Shown piece after piece: positions 35,321-47,087 of a DNA stretch of 64,000 nt. A model generated the notes under the pieces. It ran no database searches. It had not been told where the DNA came from and saw nothing but the letters and a program-made list of their open reading frames with translations. The position numbers were made by a program, and so were the translations under genes. Positions within the stretch are counted from its first letter, which is position 1; every line of letters begins with the position of its first letter. The stretch comes from Atrina japonica (taxonomy: Eukaryota > Mollusca > Bivalvia > Pterioida > Pinnidae): NCBI GenBank assembly GCA_030159075.1, contig BROG01000150.1, positions 248,001 to 312,000 of the forward strand, in the 5' to 3' direction.

Positions 35321-35423
35321 ATCATATTCTCACTTTTTTATTTACTCGGGGTTTTTGCAAAAAGTCATGTTCTCACTTCTTGGTAAAACCTTTGGTTAAT
35401 CAAAAAGTGAGAACATGATAGTA
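35321..35423. repeat. Hairpin element, family E
   Basis: Contains ATCATATTCTCACTTTTT, an internal TCATGTTCTCACTTCTTGG and the terminal complement AAAAAGTGAGAACATGATA. The ends are inverted repeats. Relatives lie at 39537, 50670, 54130 and 56851. Confidence 0.8.
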
Positions 35424-35445
35424 TATAGATACACGTAAAATACGG

Positions 35446-35644
35446 CATAGGCGTCGGAAGCAAATTGAAAGTGGGGGGGCTAAACCAACTTAAAACACAC
35501 ACACGCCAGAAGTGGGGGGCTAAACCAACTTAAAACACACACACACGCCAGAAACGTCTTGGGGGCTAAGCCCCAATTTTCAACACCTATGCCTATCTTT
35601 GCAAAAAAAAAGCCCCCCTAGCCTCCCCGGCTCCGACGCCTATG
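35446..35644. mobile_element. 199-bp MITE with 5-bp target duplication
   Basis: Ends CATAGGCGTCGGAAGC and GGCTCCGACGCCTATG are inverted repeats, and TACGG flanks both sides exactly (35441-35445 and 35645-35649). The interior has a direct duplication of a GTGGGGGGCTAAACCAACTT segment and a GGGGGCTAAGCCCC palindrome. No coding capacity. The superfamily is not assigned. Confidence 0.85.
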
Positions 35645-35898
35645 TACGGTACCTGCCCGCATATGGGGCGGATTAAGGTGGAGGTGTCGCACGCGTGTCC
35701 CTATTTCTTATTCCCATACACGGGCCGCTCGACGTGGCCAAAGTGATAGAGCTTTCGACTTGCAAAAGAATGGTCCTGATATTAGAGTAAATGGCATCCA
35801 GGGAATAATTAATACGGGTTTTAAATTTTGATTTAGTCTAAAATCGTTTCATGAATGTTGGGGTCCCGAAATTGATGACTTGTTACCGAACAAATATC

Positions 35899-35948
<50 letters not shown>
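35899..35948. repeat. (TTA)n microsatellite
   Basis: Near-perfect trinucleotide run. Confidence 0.95.
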
Positions 35949-37883
35949 CACTTAATTTGCATAGAAATCAGTGTCATTTTAGTACAATGAGTAATATCGT
36001 AAAAAATATATATATATTGACAGGAGACAGCGAACAATCTTAGGTAGCAAAATCATGCTAACATGACTAGTACATTAAAATTAAATTGTGAAAAATATTA
36101 TTATATTATCTCCTTTACCTCTTTAAAATGATTTTAAGTACATCTACTTATGCATTTTTAAATCGTTAATTTCTTGACAGTTGTATCGGGGAGTCATTCT
36201 TATATTTTTTTATGAAATCAACGCGTTCCCAGTGAAATTGATAGCAGGTGATCGGTTTCATGGCACTTTGACACGATAACATTAAAAAATCAATACACCT
36301 TACGAAATGCTAAATTGACTCTGTGTAAAGGTATTTTATTGACGCGAAGGTTTCATTATCACTCATGCGTGGCTAGCGTGACACGGATGACACGAGTGGT
36401 TTGAACAGCTTTTTCGCTTTCAGTCATTGCATAAATTTCTCGGTGTATGAGTAGCGAAATTTATGATTCGTGGAGGAAATTTAAGATTGAAATAAAACTG
36501 TTAACCCTTCAATCAAAATATGTTCAACAAACAAATTTAAACATTGTTATATCCAAAGACTGAAAAAAGGATTTGACTCGTATATAAAAAAAATCTGCAT
36601 AATAGCAAACATGTATGACAACCGAGATCGTAGACTTCAGTCTACAAACATTAAAACATAAATATGTCAAAAAAAAAAAAAACCGCTTGCATCCCATAAA
36701 CACGTGTAATTGTTAACGCCTTCTGATACTAAGTTCTTATAGTTACGTACACTCCCACACATACAAGTACATGTGTACTAAATTATATAAACTGTAGTCT
36801 ACATTATATATATATATATATATACATGTGGGTGTGTATGTATGTATGTATGTATGTATGAAGATCTTATTTATATTCCTAAGCGTAAACATTCAACATT
36901 GTCCAGAAAGACTTCACACACACACATTTATATTCCATGTGTATTGTATTGTTAAGAACTATTTTTCAGTTAAAGGGACATTTTAAAAAAAAATGTTTTT
37001 CCTGGTTTTTTTGGCTACTTAGACTGATATATACATTAACAAAAAAGAGATATACACAGGCATAAAAATCCTTAACCTTTTATATATTTTGTGAAAATTG
37101 CCCGAGAAACGCAGGTTGAAATTGATTAACTCAACCTTACTATTTGTATGTAAATACCACACTGGGTGACTTTATTTTCACAAAATATATTGGAATATAA
37201 GATTTTAAATTTAAACATATTTATTTGTTCAAACACAGAAAATATTACGGTATAATTGGATAGTATTACAATCAGAAGATATCATAGGTAAGATATGACA
37301 ATATTACAACCAGGATCCGATAAAAAAGCTATAGAAAACTTATATAAATTCCTCTCCTTAGATTTGTATCATTCCAGCCTTCCGATATATTTCATGAAAA
37401 AAGATTAAGAGAATAAAGAACACAAAATACAAATTGATAAAGAAGTACATAGCATACAAATAAGAAGATTTAAATACACCTTCAATGTTATTAAAAAAAA
37501 TGAGTGTAGGAGAGAAAAGTGTAGGTTAAAAAAGAGATGATTACGTCATGATACATACAAGATTTTAATTATAAGATTTCTATTCCTGTGCATTAGCTCT
37601 TATTTGATATTTTACATCCAGTAAAAGTTGTGAAAGAAGGAAAAAAATAAAATAATTTTTTTTCTGGTATACACAGCTAATGCCCCTCATTTGATGTAAT
37701 ATTTGATGACATAAGAAAACGTTATGAATAGGGTTAACCCTTTTATGAAATTTAGTATAAGACCCACAGTAACGTTGTTTCCGGTGTACGTAAAATCCAA
37801 ATGTATTACACATACACTTCATGAAACTAAAGAAACATATATGTATTAGATAGAAGATGTAGAGTATGGAATATCTGGTAATG
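35949..37883. other. Intergenic, AT-rich
   Basis: Short AT and TATG runs near 36806-36860. The 105-codon minus frame at 37580-37897 is Phe/Tyr/His-rich with no recognised domain and overlaps a foldback element. No gene supported. Confidence 0.5.
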
Positions 37884-37950
37884 ATACATCTTTCCAAGTC
37901 AAGGTTTTCCCAATCTACTCCGTTGGAAAACCTTTACTTGGAAAATGTAT
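37884..37950. repeat. Foldback hairpin, family F
   Basis: TACATCTTTCCAAGTCAAGG and its inverted copy CCTTTACTTGGAAAATGTA flank a loop with CAATCTACTCCGTTGG. Related to 134-213. Confidence 0.75.
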
Positions 37951-38047
37951 TGATATACATGTACGTGTAAAAATTATGCTTTCACCTGATTTGCTCTGTT
38001 AAATTTATTTATACATATTACATGTAATATAACAGTTTCATGTGGGT

Positions 38048-38057
38048 GTCATGTTGT

Positions 38058-38095
<38 letters not shown>

Positions 38096-38116
38096 TACAA
38101 CATTTACAACATGACA
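38048..38116. repeat. Hairpin element, family D
   Basis: TGTCATGTTGTAAATTTTGA, ACTGGGTGGGTGTAAATAC, then the inverted AAATTTACAACATTTACAAC. A close match to 12444-12541. Confidence 0.8.
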
Positions 38117-38577
38117 TAGGTATAAACTGACTAAGTATTGATAAGCAGGACTTTGTATACCTTTTCAAACTACATTTATGTAACTAATTGCGTATGTATT
38201 TTAATTTTGTAATGAAATTAGAATTATTTATAATTAAAGTTTTAAACAAACAATTTCTTAGGTCGCCCTTTCAAGCGCTTTGGTAAAAATTTGTGTCACT
38301 TCACGCAAAGCTGATGAGGTTTTTATATAAGTAAACATATTCTGATGATGAGATGTATAACATCAAAAGTTGTCCATTTCTTCTCCATTATTTATTTGCT
38401 TTATATTTGAAATTTTAATATGGTGCTATAGAGATACAGAGTATGTATGGTCTTGGAAAATCATCGGCTTAATAAATCAGTGTGCAAAAACAAATAAACA
38501 GATCAACAAAAAATAGACCAAATAAATAGATATATGAATGAATTAATGAATGAATAGACTACATCAATAAGTAAATA

Positions 38578-38682
38578 GACAAATAAATAAATCAATCAAT
38601 CAAATAAAAATAAATAAATAAATAAATAAATCATTGAATAAATACTTCAGAGTGAATTCATATTTTCAAGTTCACAGTGTAT

Positions 38683-38714
<32 letters not shown>
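38578..38714. repeat. (AAAT)n and poly(A) tracts
   Basis: AAATAAAT repeats, then after about 45 bp a run of 30 A (38685-38714). No retrotransposon body was recognised upstream of the A tract. Confidence 0.9.
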
Positions 38715-38719
<5 letters not shown>

Positions 38720-39536
38720 ATTAAATATGATATTTATTTTTGTTTAAAAGAGATGAAGGAAAGTAAAAGTGGCAGAGCTACCCAATGCCCTCAGTGCTTG
38801 TGTACAATTTAGTTTTCAATTCTCTTTAAAACTGGAAAATAAATAAATACATGTAATTTCTATGAATGTTTTCTTTTAATCTAAGAAATAAATAAAGATA
38901 GATAAACTTAGAGCCTATTTGCTATTGGTGTAAGGTATAATAATGTAATTGTTTTTTCTTGGACAGTATAAACCTTGTATTAATATGTTTATGCATTTCT
39001 GTACATGTATTTATTTATTTATGCTTATCTAGATAGTTATGGATAAGTTAAAATAAATAAATATTTAAACTATTAATATATCATATATTCCAATATTTGA
39101 AATTTCTGAAATTATTCATTCTGATGCTTCTGATTGCCACAAGATCAGATGACTGGAGTAATAAATTTTATGAATTTCAAGAAATATGAGATTCATATAA
39201 CTGCTAGGTAGGGTGGTGAAAGATGACCATTTAGGACCTTAAGTTTATATTGATGTCAAGGAAGTGAAAATTTGACTGGAAAGGAACTGAATTTGGACCT
39301 AAGGATCTAAGTGAGATGGTATGGTGGATGCCAAATCTCAGAACTGGGTTTTCTCCAGGTATGTCATTTAATTTTCTCCTGCAGTGAAGCATTTTTTTTA
39401 ACAATGATATGTAATGGAGAGGACATAGTTGATATAACATGTGTCCAATCTTTTTGTTTGAATCAATAAAATATGTTTTTAAATCAAATCCTACAGTAAA
39501 CATCCATTCCAGCACTAACAATAGATTAATGTTTAT
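38715..39536. other. Intergenic, nothing assigned
   Basis: A 119-codon minus-strand frame (39231-39590) reads through family E hairpin sequence at its start and has no recognised domain. It might be a fragment of a mobile element protein. No gene supported. Confidence 0.4.
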
Positions 39537-39640
39537 ATCATGTTCCCACTTTTTGGATTTACCAGGGGTTTTCCCAAAAAGTGGGAACATAATAAATGTA
39601 AAACCTCTGGTAAATACAAAAAAAGTGGAAAAATCATGAT
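39537..39640. repeat. Hairpin element, family E
   Basis: ATCATGTTCCCACTTTTTGG, TTTACCAGGGGTTTTCCC and the inverted AAAAAGTGGGAACAT, followed by a second half copy ending AAATCATGATA. Confidence 0.8.
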
Positions 39641-40800
39641 ATTTATAAGAAAATTTAATTTAAATTGTTGTAAAATAAATAATATCAACAATTCGTAATT
39701 TTGATTTGATAATTATTGATCTAATTTATTGACACCTTCTTTTATGCACTATCATTTAAAAGAATACAAATAATTAAAAATAGGAATAAATAACAAAATA
39801 TATAAATAAAATATGAATACAAAGTTAATATATGACTGTAAGGTATATTAATATATGATATAAATGTACTATCATGTAGTAATGTAATTGATTTATTATA
39901 AAAATAAAAAAGACGGGATGTTTACTGCGTGAGGTAGATCAAACGAGAAACCAAGTGTGCATTCCGTTTTATTTGTTTGTACCGGTTCGATTTTAATATT
40001 TAGAATTTCTCATTATACTGTTTGACCCCAATAATCGTTCGACTTTTAGAATTTATAATGACAACTTGCTCGTGAAAAAAGCAATGCCAGATGGGTGTAA
40101 CTATTTAGAATATCTTTTCTTTTCTTTCTTTAATTTACCTACGTCATGATCATGCAGTTGAATTTTAAAATTTATTTATATTCACCTCCGCGATGTTTTA
40201 ATAATTCAGACTGATTAAATCTCTGTAAGTGATTTTGTACTTTAGATGTAGATATTTTCACTTGGATTAAGTTTGCGTTTTTTTTTGTGCAAAACGGCTC
40301 TTACGTGATGTTATTTTATCAGGAAAGAAAGTGTCGTTACAAAATGTCGATGTATCTATGTTGAATAAATAGTTCGCGAAGTAGTCAAGTTTGAGATTTA
40401 TCTGTGTTGAATAAGTAGTTCGCGAAGTAGTTAAGTTTGCGCTTTATCTTTCATAATGTAGTTCGCAAATATTTTCACCACGTGAGCATTTTCATGTCTA
40501 CAGTACCGGGTACAAAAACAAAGACTGGAATTGAATATAATGTTACTTATTACGGATAAGTAACTTAACAATAAAACGACTTACAAAATTTCTTTTATAT
40601 TTTTTATACATAAGATCAATGTACTCAATTTCAATAAAACGTAAGACTGTAGGATGGTTGATCTGATTTTTTTTTTCGCACACACAATAGTCATGATGAC
40701 TTGTAAAAAGTCTTTCAATTAGAATTTTGAATCTGTGTACCGGAAACTCTATCAGTAAACCATAAATAAATAGATAAATCAATAAATAGGTCAGACTGGA
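39641..40800. other. Intergenic, nothing recognised
   Basis: A short local duplication (GTTGAATAARTAGTTCGCGA, near 40361 and 40404) is the only structure noted. No gene supported. Confidence 0.45.
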
Positions 40801-40921
40801 TGTCATGTTTTGAATTTTGAATTTACTGGGTGGGTGGTAAAAACGAACATTAAAAAATGACAACTACTGCTTAAATTTTTGTATTTCCCCTCCTAGTCAA
40901 TTCAAAAATTAAAACAAGACA
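40801..40921. repeat. Hairpin element, family D (long, diverged)
   Basis: TGTCATGTTTTGAATTTTGA and ACTGGGTGGGTGGTAA at left, with GTCAATTCAAAAATTAAAAC and AAGACA at right as the inverted arm. The loop is longer than in the other copies. Confidence 0.6.
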
Positions 40922-42165
40922 TAAATAATGTAATAAATATTTTACAATACCCTAGATTTTAGGATACAAAACCATGTTGCGTTGTAATTATCTGTCTCTT
41001 CTTTCTTTTGTTTGCACTATGACACGCCGGAAACAACAACAATACCAACAAAAACAATGAGAACACATTAATAATTTTTTTTTTTTAATTTTGAATATTT
41101 ATGCAAACAAATTGTAAACAATTAAGAAAAGTATAATTTTGTGAAGACTTGCCAAACGGAACCCCCTATGGTGTGTACACAGATTTTAGTCAACAGATTC
41201 CAAAAGTGGCCCGGGGCACACGTGTCACTAGGTTTAATGTAACCGTAATAGCCATACTATATCTATCTGCCACGGGAATACTATCAGCCAGCAAACAACG
41301 GCTTACTATTGCATTTCCGCATAACGGCTTATCTAGAATTGGATAAATATTTACTTTTACTACCGTTGAATATCTTAAATGTAAAATGACACGCATGAGT
41401 GACGGAGAACAAGTGATGCAGAAAAAGGTAACCGGTAGATTTAAATACACTCGTACCCCAAAGCGATGTCAAAGGATTGGCACCTTGTTGAAGAGTGGGA
41501 TAACAATGTTGTCACATTGTTTGATACACACAATTAAAGTAAAGAGGGATGTGCCAAGGATTCCCGTTAACACAATAAAGTTTGGACAGTTAAAAACATT
41601 GATCCTTGAAAAAACAAACCCCGGAAAACGCGTGATCACCCACGAACGAATTACGACGCAGCGCAGATTTTTTTTAAATTTTGTAATGCATTTGTTAAAT
41701 TGACAAATCCCTGATTATTTTTTCAAGTGTATATTCAATTTGTTCAAATACATTTTCGGTTTTTAATTGTTATCAATATTTTGTTAAGTATTTACATTTA
41801 AAAACGTGTTTCGGATGAATTTGTTACAAGCTGTAAAAATACATAGAACTCTTAAGTCGTTTGATAGATTAAGAATCTTACATTTGATTGAAGTTTAATT
41901 TCTGAGAATAGTTTCAATAAGAACTTAAGGTACTTAACTTATATTCATAGACATAGGATGAACATTTTGAGCCATTAGATGAAACAAAATTTCAAAAAAA
42001 TCTCTTTAAGATTTTCACAAAATACTTACGAAAACAACCCAGGTAAGGTTTTTGTTATCTTTCCTTACAGCCTAATTCATATGGCGGGAAAGGGGTTGAT
42101 AGAGTGAAGGTCTTCTGACATTATAAATCCCGATAATATTTTGTCCGAAGTAATACATTCCGACA
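40922..42165. other. Intergenic; unassigned 105-codon frame
   Basis: The plus frame 41386-41703 (MTRMSDGEQVMQ at its start, Lys/Arg-rich) has no recognised domain, signal peptide or splice context. I cannot say whether it is real. Nothing else is seen. Confidence 0.3.
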
Positions 42166-42612
42166 GTCTAGAAATTCCGATAGTACTTATATATCATGTT
42201 CCTCAAACAGAAGTTCAAACATTGAATATACATGTATTATTAATCAAGACCTACGCATTATTGAAAATTGGTAACTGAAATGGAAAGTTTCATTTAATCC
42301 TATTAAAACAGACACGCTTATATTTAATGTTCCACATGAAAAAGTTAATATAAATTTAATATTTAATAGTTCTAATTTGAACATGTCATCATATTATAAA
42401 CATCTTGGGGTTACCTTTTCTGAAAATGGGAAATGGGAGACACATATAGATAAAATATCGAGAACTGTCTCAAAGCATCTGTCCCTTTTGCGGAAATTGA
42501 AGTTTACGTTGAATAAAGAAACACTGTTCAAATTATATATTGTTTTTATTCGACCAATTATGGAATATGCCTCCGAATTATGGGATGGGTGTAGTATAAG
42601 GGACTCGGTTAA
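42166..42612 (+). pseudogene. LINE 1 RT region, 5' segment of a split copy
   Basis: In one frame with a single internal stop (about 42271) it reads SSNRSSNIE, INQDLRIIENW, WKVSFNPIKTDTLIF, then YYKHLGVTFSENGKWETHID, HLSLLRKLKFTLNKETLFKL, FIRPIMEYASELWDGC and RDSV. This is the end of the palm and the thumb/connection region of a non-LTR retrotransposon RT (CR1/Jockey-type superfamily by its KHLGV...RPIMEYA...WDGC signature). It is 5'-truncated. The frame is cut at a TTAA (42609-42612) by an inserted element and resumes at 44946. Confidence 0.9.
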
Positions 42613-42654
42613 AGCAGCATTAGCGGCGGCTAGGACATGATTTTTTGTCGGCAT

Positions 42655-43261
42655 TCCTATGGGAACCAATTGTGCTCCTTTATTGGCCGACCTGTTCCTT
42701 TATTCATACGAAGCAGACTTCATTCAGAAACTGCTAAATCAAAAGAAGAAACAGTTAGCGGTGTCCTTTAATTTGACATTTAGATATATCGACGACATTT
42801 TGTCAATTAATAATGACAATTTTCATACATATGTCAATGCGATATATCCCAGCGAACAAGAAATTAAAGATACAACAGAATCAAGTACACACGCTTCATA
42901 CTTAGACATTTTACTTAATATAAACACAGACGGGAAATTAGCAACTAAGCTATACGATAAACGCGACGATTTCGGCTTTCCCATCGTAAATTTTCCACAT
43001 TTAAGTAGTAATATCCCTCAGTCACCCGCATATGGAGTTTATATTTCACAAATGATCCGATATGCCAGGGCGTGCACAACATATGAAGATTTCATATACA
43101 GAGGTAAACTACTCACTGACAAATTATTGACACAGGGATATCGAAAACCGCGTTTAATGTCAACGTTCCGCAAATTTTACGGTCGGTATAATAGTTTTGT
43201 TTGCGACTACTCTGTTTCACTAAGTGAAATGTTGAGTTGCCTTTTCGTTGGCGGTTGTTGA
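42655..43261 (+). pseudogene. Penelope-like reverse transcriptase fragment
   Basis: An open frame of about 200 residues starting at the GIPMGTNCAPLLADLFLYSY motif, with the catalytic YIDD at 42785-42796 (TFRYIDDILSINN). Then come SYLDILLNI, KLYDKRDDFGFPIVNFP, SNIPQSPAYGVYISQMIRYA and KFYGRY, ending VGGC and stop. This looks like the second half of an RT of the Penelope-like/telomerase-related kind. The fingers and first catalytic motif are missing, so it is 5'-truncated and inactive. No GIY-YIG endonuclease follows. It starts at the GGCAT inside the MITE. The clade within Penelope-like elements is uncertain. Confidence 0.75.
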
Positions 43262-43447
43262 GAAGTCTGTACCAATTGTGACGAGGATACACTCCTCACT
43301 TGTTTCATTGGACTTGACTGTGGACTCACAGCGGGTGTGACAGGTCAAATGTACACGGAAAGTACTCTCGGCCAAATAAAATGAAAAGTAATTAAATAGA
43401 GATAATTATATATAAACAGTAGAATTGCGAAAACGTTTAAGACATAA

Positions 43448-43894
43448 CGTTTTTTAGACATAAATAAACAAAATTTAATAGCTTCAGTAAGAAACAAAAA
43501 TAGGGGACAACTATACCAACATTTTGACATCACTTCTGGTATTCAAAATTACTTATGTAAAACCATTGATTTTAAATTTAAGAAATTAATAGCTAGATTC
43601 AGAATAGGAAGCCATGATTTAAATATTGAAAGGGGTAGATATATAGGCCAAGACAGAAGTGATAGGACATGTAATTTATGTAACGAGAATGACATCGAAG
43701 ATGAATACCATTTTATTCTAAAATGTCCATATTATAATGATTTAAGAATTATGTATATTAAAAGATATTATAGAACACGGCCTAGTGCCTATAAACTTAT
43801 ACAATTACTAAGCAACCTAAATACCAAAGAATTAATTAACTTGGGAAAATTTTTAAATTCTGCATGCAAAAGACGAAATAATTCATTTAGCTGA
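43448..43894 (+). pseudogene. LINE 2 C-terminal segment with CCHC knuckle
   Basis: An open frame of about 148 codons without a usable start. It reads RFLDINKQNLIASV, KLIARFRIGSHDLNIERGRY, CNLCNENDIEDEYHFILKCP and YYNDLRIMYIKRYY, ending NNSFS and stop. The C-x2-C-x9-H-x4-C knuckle is the usual C terminus of Jockey/CR1-like LINE ORF2. AT-rich 3' UTR continues to a tail near 44150-44185 (CCAATTGGCATAAAGAATAA). It differs from LINE 1, so it represents another family. Confidence 0.8.
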
Positions 43895-44185
43895 TTGACG
43901 CATTATATTTAATAAGTATCTTTATCTATTGAAATTTATAACTTTACAATTATTTCTTATTTCTTATTACTAATCTACTATTGATGTTTTATATGTATGA
44001 TTATATATATTATACACATGTGCATGTAGTCACGTACTAGTTATTTACATGCATTTACTCACTCTCTATAATTCTGTAAATGTATATTTATCTGATTATA
44101 TTGTATATATTGTAAATACATGTATGTTGATTTCTGATGTGCCAATTGGCATAAAGAATAAAAATAATGTAATCTAATTATTAAT

Positions 44186-44751
44186 AACACCAACGTTATA
44201 GTTTTACTAAAAAGGGCAATACACATGCTCAATACGACCGTTTCTGTCAATATAACTTCATCAGTTCGACAGATAAGCTTAAATAATAAATGTATATTTC
44301 AGAAAAAAAGTATTATCATACAAGGCAAAATAATGACCCTAAATGTATTGCCAAATCTATCTAAGAGTACACACACTCTTAAAAAGATAATTGACAATCT
44401 TAGCTTTTGAGAAATTTAGAATTTAAATAGAACAATCCAAGCGAAATATTACTTTAGTATAAAATAACTAAATATGATGCAAGGACATTTTAATTTGTAT
44501 ATAACTGCTGCATACACATCCTCCACATTTTTATCATGAAATGCCGAGAATAGTATGACGTCATTGTTTTAAACGTGAATGATAGTGTCTTGACATACGA
44601 AATCTCGTATGTGATATCAAAATATGGTAGTACAAAAGAATTCTTGTATTAATTGTTGGACAAGGTTTGTCACTAAGTCGGTCTAGGGTTTTGTCTTTGG
44701 AACGATTCGTCTTGGGTGCGAGTTTTCCTTGTAACTTCACTCAACCAGTAA
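44186..44751. other. Remainder of the insert, origin unknown
   Basis: AT-rich sequence between the LINE 2 tail and the right half of the MITE. A short palindrome CATACGAAATCTCGTATG lies near 44595. No coding segment recognised. Confidence 0.5.
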
Positions 44752-44945
44752 ATCTCGTAGACATCCACGAAGACGATCGGAAAACAATCGGACGTCTTGT
44801 TTCAGTTTCCATGTAAACACAAAAATTATTGATGATTTTTTTGCATCTACTCTATGTTTTCGACGAAAAAACGTATTGGTATACAATCGTTTCATGGTTA
44901 TTTCACACTTTCCGAAAAAATATATCTAACTTAGCTAATGCTGCT

Positions 44946-45598
44946 TTAAATTTGAAAAACTTCAGTTGGAGGCAGCAAGAATTGTTACGGGCCGGGTCTA
45001 CGTTCTTTTGCTAGTGACGATGACAATGACTGTCTTTATGTAATGAAACAGGTTGGGAAACACTTCAAGCTAGAAGAAAAACTAATAAGTTGACTTTGAT
45101 GTATAAAATAAACAAACAAGACAGTAGTATCTTATTTAAATGACATTCTACCTGTTAGAGTATATGAGCTGACTAATTATAACTTCAGAAATAACCAAGA
45201 CTGTAATTCCCCAATATGAACTGTCAATTACTGAAAAATCTTTTCTACCGAGTACATTAAAAATTTGGAATTTTTTAGACACCTCTATTCGTGACAGTGA
45301 AAATTTAGCAAAATTTAAAACTTTAATTTCCACTGCGTCCGAACGAGTACCAAAACATTATTTTTCAGGTGAACGTAAAATAAACATCACACATTCCAGA
45401 CTCCGAAATGGATGTAGTGCTTTAAATTCTGATCTTTTAAAAGTAAACTTAATTCCTTCTCCAGTCTGTAGATGTTCCTATCCAGTTGAAAACGCCTTTC
45501 ACTATTTTTTTCAATGTCCGTTATACACTGTTGCTAGAATGGAACTTCGACGTTGTTTATCTAAGTCTCATATTGAAATAATTTGGATATTTTGTTAA
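44946..45598 (+). pseudogene. LINE 1 C-terminal segment, 3' part of the split copy
   Basis: Begins FEKLQLEAARIVTG, continuing the frame cut at 42612. After shifts it reads TGWETLQARRKTNKLTLMYK and NYNFRNNQDC. An uninterrupted frame (45173-45598) then carries ELSITEKSFLPSTLKIWNFL, SENLAKFKTL, SRLRNGCSALNSDLL and a CRCSYPVENAFHYFFQCP knuckle, with a stop at 45596-45598. This order is that of a CR1/Jockey-type ORF2 C terminus. Several frameshifts show it is dead. Confidence 0.9.
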
Positions 45599-47087
45599 AA
45601 GGTTAAGATATACTTAGTTTTGGTGAAAATAATGAAATTTGTTCGATAATTGATGAGTTTATTTAAAAATCCGATAGATTTACTTGAATATAATTTTTCG
45701 ATTTTCCTGGCGACTTTTTTTTTTTAAAGTTTGATGTTTTGGGATCATTTAAATGATATGTTTGCTTTACTGATGGCATCTGATTGTTATTAAAAGTGAT
45801 CGTGATTTGGTATATGGATTACATAGACAATTTACTTGTTAGAAAGTTTGTTGATGTATTGCTAGTGAAAAAAATGTCGCCTGTGATACATCTAAAATGT
45901 AACATGTCCTTCTGATATATAAGATTAAGATTGTAGTTTGTTATAATATTAATAAATATGTTATTTTGTTATGATTTTGTAAACATTGTAAGCTATTAAT
46001 GTGTAAACATGTTATAACTATTAGAAATAATAACTTACATACAATGTCATTTTCTGTTATTATTGTGATTTTATTATTGTTTTATCTGTAGTAAAAAGTC
46101 ATATAAAATTACTGGGTAACTGTATAATTCTTATAGTCGCAACTTTAATTGTATTTATTTTATCTTAAAAATAGAAAATCAGGAATTATAAATTTAGAGC
46201 CATATTATATTTATACAACCATGTTTATATTATAGGGAAAGGACGTTACTAAGTTGTATAACTTGTGTCCAATTCCCTTTTGATTATTATCAAATAAAAT
46301 ATGTTTAAACTACAGTGGTGAGACATAAGTGAGTTTCCAAAGTTTATTTTCACTATACATGTATATTATTAGTAACGTCATGCTTTTTTTTCAATAACTC
46401 CTCTAGAATTCATCGTTTATCTTATTCTTACAAAACTTTATTCACATGAAGCTGAGGTTTTTGTTCTCATATTCTAGAAAATTCATTATTTCAGGAGAAA
46501 TACATTATTCTTTGTGAGAGTAAAATTCTAGCGACGCCATTTCGATGTATATTACAAAGATAATGAATGAATTTATGACGTAATTCATAAACACCAAAAT
46601 CAAACCATTGACACCTAAGTAATTTATGGATGTAAACTAACGAAAATATTATCAAAATTAGGCCCAGATTTCCAGAGTTACACGTGCCATATGTCATTTA
46701 TTTTGGATGTCTACTAAATTCAGAGGACAAAATCAAACAAATGCATAATTACGAAGAATATACATATAGTGAAATACATTTTTGTCCCACTGCTGTGTGT
46801 ATATACATATTATATACACGCCATATGGCAATCTGCCGTTAACCAAAATCTCTTGTCCGTTTCAAGGCGGTGCTCAGAATAAATATAATTTATATTATAC
46901 ATTTGTACATCTGAAATTGATTTTGTACCACAATCTCGCATTTCAATCTTGTTATATTTGTATCAATATATGTATGACCTGCTTCAAAATACAAATAACA
47001 GATAAAATCAGATACATAGTAAACATGATAACCCACTAATGGGCCATTTGACTCGAGTAAGATGACATTTAATGTTGCCTCTAAGTG
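45599..47087. other. LINE 1 3' flank and intergenic sequence
   Basis: AT-rich, probably including the 3' UTR of LINE 1. No gene or RNA is recognised. Short frames (46491-46697 minus, 46782-47039 plus) lack features. Confidence 0.45.

Larger units (their letters stand above)
42613..44945. mobile_element. TTAA-flanked MITE carrying a 2.1-kb insert
   Basis: TTAA lies directly outside each end (42609-42612 and 44946-44949). The ends are 12-bp perfect inverted repeats, AGCAGCATTAGC and its complement, with weaker similarity further in (about 40 bp). Removing the block and one TTAA joins the LINE frame exactly as DSVKFEKLQLEAARIVTG. The MITE proper is 42613-42654 plus 44752-44945 (236 bp), as shown by the intact relative at 52941-53177 (237 bp), which reads straight through GTCGGCATATCTCGTAGAC. 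TTAA duplication is typical of piggyBac and Kolobok superfamilies; which one is not decided. Confidence 0.85.

Noticed and set aside
39231..39590. 119-codon minus-strand frame as a gene
   Set aside because: Its start lies in a family E hairpin and no domain is recognisable.
41386..41703. 105-codon plus-strand frame as a gene
   Set aside because: No domain, splice signal or signal peptide; long enough to mention but not to call.
42394..42669. Minus-strand 91-codon frame
   Set aside because: Antisense shadow of the LINE RT segment.
43345..43533. Minus-strand 62-codon frame
   Set aside because: Antisense to the LINE 2 C-terminal segment.
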